Source: CAYYIS01 sp964470965 (GTDB lineage Bacteria > JAAXHH01 > JABIQT01). From it: a DNA stretch of 64,000 nt. The position numbers and the translations under genes are program-made. The notes below the pieces were generated by a model. That model made no database searches, was not told the origin of the DNA, and worked only from the letters and a program-made list of their open reading frames with translations. Positions 45,723 to 53,100 of the stretch are shown piece after piece. Each line of letters starts with the position of its first letter. The stretch's first letter is position 1. The stretch lies in the NCBI GenBank assembly GCA_964470965.1, contig CAYYIS010000002.1, positions 155,657 to 219,656 of the forward strand, read 5' to 3'.

Positions 45723-46481
45723 CTACCGGCGGCGTCTGGGTATGCGACGGATCTGAAGAACGGCCAGGATGGTCCAGGCCATGATACGCAAATCCAGCCA
45801 CAACGACCATTCGCCGATGTATTCAATATCGAAACCGACCTTGGTCTCCACGTCGGCGAGGGAAACATCGTATTTGTGGACCGTGTGGATCTGTGCCCAG
45901 CCCGTGATACCCGGCCGTGCCAGCAACCGTACGTCATAGTTCTCCACCTGCCGACTCAGCCTTTCGACGAAGTACGGCCGCTCAGGCCGCGGTCCCACCA
46001 GCGACATCTCCCCTTTAAGCACATTGATGACCTGCATGGTCTCATCCAGCCCGAAGCGGCGCATCAGTCTTCCGACGCGCGTGGCCCTTCGGTCGGGAAA
46101 GGTCGCCCAAACGGGTCCGGTGTCGTCTTCGGCACCGTCGTACATGGAGCGGAGTTTGTACAGGACGAACGGCCGGCCATCCCGTCCGATGCGACTCTGC
46201 CTGAACAGAATCGGCCCCCTCGATTCCAATTTGATGAGAGCGGACAGCACGATCCATAGGGGAATCAATACCGGTATCGAGAAAACCGACAAAACGACGT
46301 CCATGCCTCGCTTTATCGATGCCTGCGCTCCCTGCGGAACGGGCTGCATGGGAAACTGCGCAGAATGATCCGGCTTCAAGCCGGTATGGATCGACCGGGG
46401 TTGGACTATTTTACTCATAACGTTTTTGTACAAGGCCCTAAGCATGTTTTGATGAGGCTTGGTTCGCGCTGCTGCCGGCAT
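45723..46481 (-). CDS. Undecaprenyl-phosphate sugar phosphotransferase (WcaJ/PssY-like)
   Basis: Starts assembly of exopolysaccharide or O-antigen units by moving a sugar-phosphate to undecaprenyl phosphate. Hydrophobic re-entrant helix (MDVVLSVFSIPVLIPLWIVLSALIK), then the polyprenol phosphotransferase core: RIGRDGRPFVLYKLRSM, RFGLDETMQVINVLKGEMSLVGPRP and the conserved ARPGITGWAQI. About 250 residues, the short form without an N-terminal sensor domain. The start is unsure: ATG 46481, 46445 or 46418, none with a clear ribosome site. A TATTAT/TATAAT-like -10 lies just before 46481. No polysaccharide gene cluster is seen next to it. Confidence 0.9.
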   Translation of the reverse strand: MPAAARTKPHQNMLRALYKNVMSKIVQPRSIHTGLKPDHSAQFPMQPVPQGAQASIKRGMDVVLSVFSIPVLIPLWIVLSALIKLESRGPILFRQSRIGRDGRPFVLYKLRSMYDGAEDDTGPVWATFPDRRATRVGRLMRRFGLDETMQVINVLKGEMSLVGPRPERPYFVERLSRQVENYDVRLLARPGITGWAQIHTVHKYDVSLADVETKVGFDIEYIGEWSLWLDLRIMAWTILAVLQIRRIPRRRR

Positions 46482-46491
46482 TAAACCGGAA

Positions 46492-47523
46492 TTATAATAT
46501 CGCGTCACATAATCTACCGGCAAGCCCCTGTAAATCAAGTGTTGGATTTACTTCCTCAACCGCCCGTACCCATCTGCTTGGAAATGCATCTATCCCATGC
46601 AGCGTACCTGCGATCATTCCAACAACACCGGCGATCGAGTCGTTATCACGTCCTGCATTCACGGCCAGCGGTATCGCTTCCTCCGGATCTCCGCCGGTCC
46701 ACGTCAGGATAGCCACGGTGAACGCGAGCATTTCCGCCGGATCACAGGGCGTTGCTCGCAGTACGCTGTTATGAAGCGCTTCGACCAAATTTTCCCGGGA
46801 TTTCGCACCCCTGCCGATTTTCCGCGCCTGTTCGACATACCGCCCACAGACGCGACCGAAAATGTGCCGGTTACCGAGGCCGTGAGGATCAAAGTCCGCA
46901 GCATCCAGCACCGATTCCACCGCTGCCTGTTGCGGCATAGCCCGGCTGACGAACGCCGTGGCCAGGGCGGTAGCGTCTCTGGCGTAACCCAGGTCGAAAA
47001 ACGACAGATCGTACGCGGCATGGTACGCCTGGTTCCCATCATCCGGAAACATGAACCCTATAGGCAGGACTGCGATCAGACCGCCGCCGACCATCTCTCC
47101 GCCGTAGAAACTGTGAAGACCGGCGCTTCCTGTGTCCGACGGATCGCTTAGATAGGCCTTGCCGACCGCCGCCCATTCCGAGTACCACTCTTTCTCCAAG
47201 CTTCCGGCTTCAGCAGTTTCATAGCGAACGAGGAAGGTCTCGGCAAGATCTCGGGCCGTGAGGGATCTTCCCTTTTGCGTCGTCAGTTCGGCCACGAGCA
47301 GTTTCAAACGCGTGTCGTCCGTATACGTTCCGGGAGGGGCCTCTTCCTGCCACACGTACGTCGGATTGGGCGCCATGGTGTAGGGCAGCATGTCCGTGAC
47401 CCAACCGTAGGTCCTAGTGATATCCGCCGGCGGCCACATCTCGACAGGTCCGCCCATGGCATCGCCGACGACGGCTCCCATCAATCCTCCGTATACTTTT
47501 TCGAAGTGCACGCTATCCGTCAC
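46492..47523 (-). CDS. ADP-ribosylglycohydrolase family protein
   Basis: 343 residues. Members remove ADP-ribose from proteins or small molecules using two magnesium ions. Metal motifs are visible: GDAMGGPVE near the N-terminus, GTYTDDTRL (about residues 65-73) and GRDNDSIAGVVGMIAG near the C-terminus, matching the usual DD and DxDx positions. Start ATG overlaps the stop of the Memo-like gene (47520-47523). Whether it acts on proteins, as DraG does, or on metabolites is unknown. Neighbouring genes do not include an ADP-ribosyltransferase. Confidence 0.88.
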   Translation of the reverse strand: MTDSVHFEKVYGGLMGAVVGDAMGGPVEMWPPADITRTYGWVTDMLPYTMAPNPTYVWQEEAPPGTYTDDTRLKLLVAELTTQKGRSLTARDLAETFLVRYETAEAGSLEKEWYSEWAAVGKAYLSDPSDTGSAGLHSFYGGEMVGGGLIAVLPIGFMFPDDGNQAYHAAYDLSFFDLGYARDATALATAFVSRAMPQQAAVESVLDAADFDPHGLGNRHIFGRVCGRYVEQARKIGRGAKSRENLVEALHNSVLRATPCDPAEMLAFTVAILTWTGGDPEEAIPLAVNAGRDNDSIAGVVGMIAGTLHGIDAFPSRWVRAVEEVNPTLDLQGLAGRLCDAIL

Positions 47524-48761
47524 TTGAGTACCATACTGGCATACGTGACCGCCTGCTGCGTGGTTTTGTCGGCAGCCTGATCATATTTCAGCAGTTCGCC
47601 TTCCCGGGCCTCGGTGAGCGTCATAAGCGTGTATATGGCAGGATAGCCGCAAATACGGCGTTGATCCCGATCCTCGCATATGTGAGCGTAAAAAGCCTCC
47701 GCATCCAGGTTCTCCACATGACGCAGCAGGTCTAGGTCCGCTTCCCGCACACTTTGGAGCCAGGCGTCAGAAAGCGGTTTCTCATCTCCGAAATGCCGGC
47801 CTATATGCGCCAGGTCAACTCCGGCGATAAGACAGACGCGCTTTCCGCTGGCATCAATCGCCTGCTTCAGGGCCCGCACGAATCCCACGAAATGTGGATG
47901 GTCAGAAGGCGGAGTACCGGTACCCACCATTTCATAGAAAGATCCGCACAGGACCGGAACGATCATAACATTCGGATGTTTTTCCATCAGGTGCTGCAGA
48001 AACACCACCTGAAACTCGACGGAATGTTCGTTCTTATGCAGAAACTCGTCGGCTAATACATCGAACGGACACGCTTCCCGGACATTTGTCACAAACTCAC
48101 GGTCCGTCCGCATGGTTCCGAACGGTGTGATGAAATCTTTCGACGTCATGGAAAACAGATGATCCGGCCCCTCGTGTCCTATGCCGAAGATAATAAACAA
48201 CTCCGCATCCAGCGACGCGGCCAACTCCCGGTATGCCCAAGCGTAACAGGCGCCACCGCGACTAAAATCGATATGCGGAGCGATTAAGGCCTTTATATCC
48301 CGGTCACTGCCGGGCTGCGGTAGCTTGCCGGGACCGGCCGGATCCGTGTAAAACCCGTCTATCTGACGCCGGAGCTCCTCCGACTCGCCTGCGTAAGCCG
48401 CGCCGGCATGAGCCGCCGTGCGTACAGACGCATCGTGGAACTCGGCATGGATTCGGTTGCGAGTCTGTCTGAAACGATCGCTGTCCAGCAGCAGTTTTCC
48501 GTCCAGCTGATTGACCAACTCATCCAGTTGTTCTATCGGCAGAAAACCACCGTTATGCCGTGTATATGCTGCCTGAATCTCCACCCGGGAATGGCGACCA
48601 TCAAGCAGTCCGAGAATCGGAACGGCGCCTGGATTCACAAACATGGGACCATCGGAAAAATGTCCCGGGTCACGCAGACAGATGAATTCCTGCCCTTCGT
48701 ATTCGACGGGAAACACCTCGATATTCCTCAGCTTCGGGTACTGTATCGAATGTTTTGCCAA
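47520..48761 (-). CDS. Memo-like protein (AmmeMemoRadiSam system protein B)
   Basis: 413 residues. The C-terminal 290 residues form a Memo domain, related to extradiol dioxygenases: LIAPHIDFSRGG, IFGIGHEGPDHLFSMTSKDFITPFG, NEHSVEFQVVFLQHL and AGVDLAHIGRHFG. These carry the expected His metal-ligand candidates. The first 95 residues form an extra helical domain (LRDPGHFSDG, VNPGAVPILGLLDGRHS) that looks like a PqqD/winged-helix-type module. In many genomes Memo proteins associate with an AMMECR1 protein and a radical SAM protein; neither adjoins it here, though a radical SAM gene lies 1.3 kb away on the other strand. Confidence 0.87.
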   Translation of the reverse strand: MAKHSIQYPKLRNIEVFPVEYEGQEFICLRDPGHFSDGPMFVNPGAVPILGLLDGRHSRVEIQAAYTRHNGGFLPIEQLDELVNQLDGKLLLDSDRFRQTRNRIHAEFHDASVRTAAHAGAAYAGESEELRRQIDGFYTDPAGPGKLPQPGSDRDIKALIAPHIDFSRGGACYAWAYRELAASLDAELFIIFGIGHEGPDHLFSMTSKDFITPFGTMRTDREFVTNVREACPFDVLADEFLHKNEHSVEFQVVFLQHLMEKHPNVMIVPVLCGSFYEMVGTGTPPSDHPHFVGFVRALKQAIDASGKRVCLIAGVDLAHIGRHFGDEKPLSDAWLQSVREADLDLLRHVENLDAEAFYAHICEDRDQRRICGYPAIYTLMTLTEAREGELLKYDQAADKTTQQAVTYASMVLK

Positions 48762-49041
48762 AAAAACGACTCCTAATCCTCGGTGTGCGGTACAGTTCCA
48801 CCGCGCTGTGCCCTTTCGTTTCAGCCGTCATTATCCAATCCCGTTAGTTCATAACACGCCGGGCACACAGCTACAGTTATTGTTAGGCGGTTCAGAACTA
48901 TGGGTCATCAATGGCTGGTTTGCTTGCAGGGTACTTGATTCCGTTAACAGAAGGCATGATCCTGGCCACACGTTGGCGATACTGTGGCCGAAAAATAATG
49001 TATCCCGGGGACCAACGTGGTGTCAAGCGGTTTCGGTTAAC
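48762..49041. other. Intergenic region
   Basis: 280 bp with no gene seen. Contains overlapping inverted repeats near 48964-49023 (GGCCACA/TGTGGCC and ACGTTGG/CCAACGT) that could form alternative hairpins downstream of the 90-residue protein gene or upstream of the Memo-like gene. Confidence 0.4.
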
Positions 49042-49314
49042 CTAATCCGGCTCCAGGAGGTCTTCATTCTGATGCCTGTCTATGGCTTCACGAATCGCCG
49101 GGATCAGGAACACATCCTCCAGCGGAAAGTTGGAAAACGCACGCGCCAGAATCGCAACGCGGCCCGGTATATCGAGCTTCTTGTTGACGATAATATGAAA
49201 GTTGTCCCGATACCGGCAGAAACCGCCTTCTCCGTCGAGCTTGCCGTATTTGATTTTTACGGAAAGCCGTTCGGCGAGGTCTTCGAATTCCTGTAGCAGC
49301 GTTTCGTCAGTCAT
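49042..49314 (-). CDS. Conserved small protein of unknown function
   Basis: 90 residues, soluble. LLQEFEDLAERLSVKIKYGK, then GGFCRYRDNFHIIVNKKLD, then a helical tail (RVAILARAFSNFPLEDVFLIPAIREAIDRH). The pattern of an LAERL helix, a Gly-Gly-x-Cys strand and an NKK turn recalls small conserved proteins of several phyla without assigned function. The acidic tail NEDLLEPD ends the chain. No operon partner. Confidence 0.75.
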   Translation of the reverse strand: MTDETLLQEFEDLAERLSVKIKYGKLDGEGGFCRYRDNFHIIVNKKLDIPGRVAILARAFSNFPLEDVFLIPAIREAIDRHQNEDLLEPD

Positions 49315-49370
49315 GATTGCGGTCGCATGTCGGAGGATGAATTATCTTGGCAAACATTACGGAAAAACAC

Positions 49371-49399
49371 TTGACAATGCTGCGATATCCTTCTTAATT
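49371..49399 (+). promoter_or_regulatory. Promoter of the tRNA-Gly/tRNA-Cys unit
   Basis: Consensus TTGACA (49371-49376), 17-bp spacer, TTAATT (49394-49399). Transcription would start near 49406, 43 nt before tRNA-Gly. Confidence 0.6.
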
Positions 49400-49448
49400 T
49401 AACGTGCTTCGTGATAACTGGCAACAGTAAAAAACGTGTTATCACCGT

Positions 49449-49520
49449 GCGGGAGTAGCTCAGTGGTAGAGCATCACCTTGCCAAGGTGAGGGTCGCGAG
49501 TTCAAGCCTCGTCTCCCGCC
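49449..49520 (+). tRNA. tRNA-Gly (anticodon GCC)
   Basis: Acceptor stem GCGGGAG/CTCCCGC, D-arm with AGCTCAGTGGTAGAGC, anticodon stem TCACC/GGTGA around loop TTGCCAA (anticodon GCC), T-loop TTCAAGC. 72 nt; CCA is not encoded. Five bp separate it from tRNA-Cys, so both are processed from one transcript. Confidence 0.97.
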
Positions 49521-49525
49521 TTTAG

Positions 49526-49597
49526 GGCGGCATAGCCAAGTGGCTAAGGCAAAGGATTGCAAATCCTCGATCCCCGGTTCGAATCCGGGTGCCGCCT
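49526..49597 (+). tRNA. tRNA-Cys (anticodon GCA)
   Basis: Acceptor stem GGCGGCA/TGCCGCC with U discriminator (typical of tRNA-Cys), D-arm with AGCCAAGTGGCTAAGGC, anticodon stem GGAT/ATCC around TTGCAAA (anticodon GCA), T-arm CCCGGTTCGAATCCGGG. CCA is not encoded. Confidence 0.97.
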
Positions 49598-49614
49598 TGT
49601 TGAGGAAATTACAA

Positions 49615-49643
49615 AACCACCGGTCGATCGATCGGTGGTTTTT
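49615..49643 (+). terminator. Intrinsic terminator after the tRNA pair
   Basis: AACCACCG (49615-49622) pairs with CGGTGGTT (49633-49640) around a GATC-rich loop, followed by a T-run through 49643. Ends the tRNA transcript before the yggX promoter. Confidence 0.8.
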
Positions 49644-49658
49644 CATTTGAAACCTGTC

Positions 49659-49687
49659 TTGACAAAACTCATAGTTGGGGGTATATA
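49659..49687 (+). promoter_or_regulatory. Promoter of yggX-radical SAM operon
   Basis: Consensus TTGACA (49659-49664), 17-bp spacer, TATATA (49682-49687); leader about 60 nt to the yggX ATG. Confidence 0.65.
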
Positions 49688-49754
49688 GCCGATCGCGCCC
49701 AAGGCACCTGAAATACAATCGATCATTTACGATATATGCTGGAAGGGGTTTGGT

Positions 49755-50030
49755 ATGGCCAGAATGCTGCAGTGCGTTAAGCTCGGTGAGGAACTGGAGG
49801 GGTTGGATTTTCAGCCGTTTCCCAACGAACTGGGGAAACGCATTTACGAAAATGTGTCTAAGCAGGCCTGGCAGATGTGGGTCGATCATTCGGTTATGCT
49901 CATCAACGAGTACCGCCTTAACCTTGCCACAAAAGAAGCGCAGGATTTCTATGACGAGCAATTGGAGCAGTTCTTCTTCGGCGAGGGATCTGAGCTCCCG
50001 CCGGGCTATCGTCCGCCCAAGTCAAAGTAA
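49755..50030 (+). CDS. yggX: YggX-type Fe(2+)-trafficking/oxidative damage protein
   Basis: Small cytoplasmic protein thought to protect iron-sulfur clusters and limit oxidative damage. 91 residues, normal length. MARMLQCVKLGEELEGLDFQPFP carries the conserved N-terminal Cys; the rest (GKRIYENVSKQAWQMWVDHSVMLINEYRLN, GEGSELPPGYRP) is diagnostic. ATG with AAGGGG 6 nt upstream. 27 bp before a radical SAM gene, which contains an iron-sulfur cluster, so a shared role in cluster maintenance is possible. Confidence 0.95.
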   Translation: MARMLQCVKLGEELEGLDFQPFPNELGKRIYENVSKQAWQMWVDHSVMLINEYRLNLATKEAQDFYDEQLEQFFFGEGSELPPGYRPPKSK

Positions 50031-50057
50031 CGATGATCGACGATCCTCTGGTAAATC

Positions 50058-51485
50058 ATGAAGCAGCCGGGCGAAATTCTCCTTATCTCCTGTTATGAAC
50101 TGGGACACCAACCACTGGGCCTAGCGTCCCCTCTGGGATTTCTGAAGAAAGCGGGATATCCGGCAACCGGCGTGGACGCAGCGGCGGAGAAAATAGCATC
50201 CTCTTGCGTTTCCTCTGCAAATTTTATAGGTATCGCGGTTCCGATGCATACGGCCATGTGCATCGGAGTCGAGATCGCGGAGCACATCCGGACGTTCAAT
50301 CCGGACGCCCACCTCTGTTTTTACGGGTTGTATGCCTCACTCAACGCAGATTATCTGCTCGAACATATAGCGGATTCGGTAGTTGGCGGGGAATATGAAC
50401 AAGCGCTGCTGTCCCTGGTGCAGTCTCTGGAGGCGGGTGACGCCTTACCGTCGGGGGTTCGAGCCCGCCCTGACGCAGCAGCACCATTCCTGCAACGCCT
50501 TCCCTTCACGGTGCCGTACCGTAACGCACTGCCTCGATTGACACAATACGCTCACCTGGACGCCGGGGACACCACCGTGCCGGCAGGATACGTGGAAGCA
50601 AGTCGCGGCTGTCTGCACACCTGTCTTCACTGCCCTATCACGCCGGTTTACAAAGGGCGATTCTTCATTGTACCTGCGGATGTGGTTCTGGCGGACATCA
50701 GTCAGATGATCGAAATGGGGGCGCAGCATATCACGTTCGGAGATCCTGATTTCCTCAACGGGCCGGGTCACACGCTGAAAATCGCCCGCATGCTGCATAA
50801 TAATTTTCCGGAGGTGACGTTCGACATCACCACCAAGGTCGAACATATCCTGGAACACGAAGAAAAATTCGGGGAGCTTAAAGCACTCGGGTGCGTGTTT
50901 GTTGTTTCCGCGGTGGAATCGGTAAGCCAGGTTGTACTGGAGCGATTGAAAAAAGGACACTCGAGAGAGGATATCTATCAGGCGCTGCGTATTTTGAACG
51001 AGGCGGATATTCCCATGCGGCCCTCCCTGGTGGCTTTTACGCCCTGGACGACGGCGTCGGACTACCTGGAAATGCTGTCCTTCATCGAAGAGCGGGCGCT
51101 CATCGATCACGTTGATCCGGTTCAATACACCATCCGGCTACTTGTGCCGCCCGGCTCAGCGCTGCTGGATCAACCGGATACGAAGTCCTGGCTCGGACCG
51201 CTGGACCAAATCAACTTCACATACCACTGGGATCATCCGGATCCTCGGATGGACACCCTCTACAGTCAGGTAAACCGCCTTGTGGAGGTAGCCGACAACA
51301 GGAGTGAAGACCCCCTTACCACATTCAACGATATCAAATCAATCTGCCGGGAACACTTCGGTGATTCCGTGCGTTTTCCCCTACCAGTTCCCATCTCCCA
51401 AAGACGACGACGCATTCCGAAGCTCACGGAATCCTGGTTCTGTTGAGCGGAACCCACCGAGAGCCGGAAAGGCTCTTTTATCTAA
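50058..51485 (+). CDS. CUAEP-tail radical SAM selenoprotein (TGA read as Sec)
   Basis: B12-binding-like N-terminal domain (LISCYELGHQPLGLASPLGF, then GGEYEQAL near residue 110), followed by a radical SAM core with the 4Fe-4S motif SRGCLHTCLHCP (Cys 185, 189, 192) and a C-terminal extension. The frame meets TGA at 51444-51446 right after TGT: the tail reads Trp-Phe-Cys-TGA-Ala-Glu-Pro and continues to TAA at 51483-51485. This is the tail that names the CUAEP/CCAEP-tail radical SAM (seleno)protein family, and a SECIS-like stem-loop follows. Without recoding the protein would end at 462 residues (51446); with it, 475. The reaction catalysed is not known. The last 8 bp overlap the opposing tlpA-like gene. 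Confidence 0.85.
51444..51477 (+). promoter_or_regulatory. SECIS-like element for selenocysteine insertion
   Basis: After the in-frame TGA (51444-51446), AGAGCC (51460-51465) pairs with GGCTCT (51471-51476), extendable by a G-T pair (51459/51477), with apical loop GGAAA. The loop begins 19 nt past the TGA with G as its first base, which fits the known bacterial SECIS rules (about 16-37 nt, G in the first two loop positions). A short T-run follows, so the same stem could also look like a terminator. Confidence 0.7.
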
Positions 51486-52767
51486 GCGCTTCTATTTCCC
51501 AGGTGAGCAGGTCGGTGATCTCGGGGTGGTAGCCGACGTGTTTATATTGGACTTTGCCCTGTTTGTCTATAACCAGAGTCGTGGGAATTGAGGTGATTCC
51601 ATACAGGTGACCGGCGGCGCCTCCGTAGTATGCCGGGAACGTATATCCGGCCTGTGCAATGTAAGGTCTGACCTTTTCAGTATCCTGATCCACACTGACG
51701 ATCAGGAAGGTGACATCCGAAGTATTCTCATACTCTTTCCACAGTTCCTGAAGCGCAGGCATCTCTTTGCGGCACGGCGGGCACCAGGTCGCCCAGAAAT
51801 TGACGACAACCACATTGCCCTTCAGGCCCGATAAAGAAACTCGACCTCCTTCGAGACCTGTTATCGTAAAATCGGGCCCGGTAACATTGAGCCGGGCGGC
51901 AACGACCTTACGGACTCTCGCCGCATGAGCGCGTGTCCGGGCTGCCTCCAGGTCGGATTGGAGGCGTGACACAGCCTCATTGCCGTATTTTTCGCCGTAC
52001 AGACGCTGCAGTTCACCTGTGGCAGCCAGCTCCGCACGGCTTGCTGTGGCTGCCATAAGGAGCGACTCGACGCCCTCTTCGCTGCGGCCTTGCGCCAGAT
52101 AAGTCTGCCCCAGGTGGTAATGAGCCGGTCCTTCATCGGGCAGCAATTCGATCGCGTCTTTCAAGGCGGTTTCCGCTTCGGTGTATTCAGTACGTTGAGA
52201 CTGAATCCACCCTACGGTCTTCAGAATCTGGCCACGGAATGCATTGATCCCCGCGGTCCATTGTTCCTCCGACACCTTCGGGGACCCTTCCATGGCAGAC
52301 GTATCCATCAACGCCAGCGCTTGCATTCCGTACCCCAGAGCGCCATCCAGGTGATTGCCCCTGTTGGCGAATTCGATGGCCACTTCGCTGTACATATTGG
52401 CGAGAATCGGATTTCTTTCGTAGGCTTCTGACATCTGGTCCGCCAGCACCGTGAAGGCTGCCACATACTGCTGTCCCAAATCCCAAAGGAATTCGTCATC
52501 GTCCGTGAATTCGCGGTAACTCATGAATTGAAGCCGGTAGACATTGGCCTTGAACGGGGTATCGGGATGCTCCTCCAGAAACTGATCGATCGCGGCAACC
52601 CTATCACGTGAATCCGCGACCTTAGACACTTCCTGCAGTTTTACCCACTGCTCCTGAGGTAATTCAGGAGTACGCCCCTGTGCCATAGCCGAATCGAATG
52701 GCGTCAACGTCATCAACGTCATCATCAGGCCGGAGACCGCTACTGATCTGATCGATTGTAAGTACAT
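51478..52767 (-). CDS. TlpA-like thiol-disulfide protein with TPR-like region
   Basis: Exported protein, about 429 residues. Signal peptide MYLQSIRSVAVSGLM with cleavage near AMAQ; ATG 52767 preferred over a longer frame for this reason. Residues 30-280 are helical and TPR-like (ALKDAIELLPDEGPAHYHLGQ, AQGRSEEGVESLL). The C-terminus is a TlpA/thioredoxin domain with NFWATWCPPCRKEMP and the cis-Pro segment TSIPTTLVID. Such proteins reduce disulfides or help metalloprotein maturation in the periplasm. Its 3' end overlaps the selenoprotein tail on the other strand. Confidence 0.9.
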   Translation of the reverse strand: MYLQSIRSVAVSGLMMTLMTLTPFDSAMAQGRTPELPQEQWVKLQEVSKVADSRDRVAAIDQFLEEHPDTPFKANVYRLQFMSYREFTDDDEFLWDLGQQYVAAFTVLADQMSEAYERNPILANMYSEVAIEFANRGNHLDGALGYGMQALALMDTSAMEGSPKVSEEQWTAGINAFRGQILKTVGWIQSQRTEYTEAETALKDAIELLPDEGPAHYHLGQTYLAQGRSEEGVESLLMAATASRAELAATGELQRLYGEKYGNEAVSRLQSDLEAARTRAHAARVRKVVAARLNVTGPDFTITGLEGGRVSLSGLKGNVVVVNFWATWCPPCRKEMPALQELWKEYENTSDVTFLIVSVDQDTEKVRPYIAQAGYTFPAYYGGAAGHLYGITSIPTTLVIDKQGKVQYKHVGYHPEITDLLTWEIEALR

Positions 52768-52865
52768 ATCCTGGTCCGTTTCATGTAACGAGTTAATTAA
52801 CCCTAAACCGGTAACATACAAGGCGGGTAACGGCGGAGCAAGGAACTTGATTCCAAAAAAAGAAA

Positions 52866-52964
52866 TTACTTCAACAATCTGTCCCGATTATCCATGCCCC
52901 GGATTGCAAAAAAGATAAGGAGCAAGCCTACCAACATCACACCGATACGGTTCTGCCACATCAT
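52866..52964 (-). CDS. Possible tiny single-span membrane protein
   Basis: A 32-residue frame with one hydrophobic segment (IGVMLVGLLLIFFAI) flanked by MMWQNR and a charged RGMDNRDRLLK tail. It lies alone between the tlpA-like gene and the aminotransferase promoter. The layout is protein-like, but there is no strong ribosome binding site and no family match, so it may be chance. Confidence 0.25.
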   Translation of the reverse strand: MMWQNRIGVMLVGLLLIFFAIRGMDNRDRLLK

Positions 52965-53026
52965 GATGTCCCGGGTGATAGGGGAGGAATGTTTCACCGG
53001 GGATGTTTTCTCCTGGAAAGGGGAAT

Positions 53027-53055
53027 TTGACAGAGGAGGTATCGGGTCTTATATT
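53027..53055 (+). promoter_or_regulatory. Promoter of the aminotransferase gene
   Basis: Consensus TTGACA (53027-53032), 17-bp spacer, TATATT (53050-53055); transcript start near 53062, about 40 nt before ATG 53101. The rest of the 52768-53100 intergenic space holds only the tiny frame at 52866-52964 and, leftward, a weak TTGTAT/TAATTA pair before the tlpA-like gene. Confidence 0.7.
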
Positions 53056-53100
53056 CGGGCGTCATGACTATTTGAAACGATATCCGGGGGAGTGAATGCG

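Noticed and set aside
51444..51477. TGA as a plain stop followed by an intrinsic terminator
   Set aside because: The stem is short for a terminator and the T-run is only four bases, while the AEP continuation after Cys-TGA matches a known selenoprotein tail. The terminator reading stays possible but is less likely.
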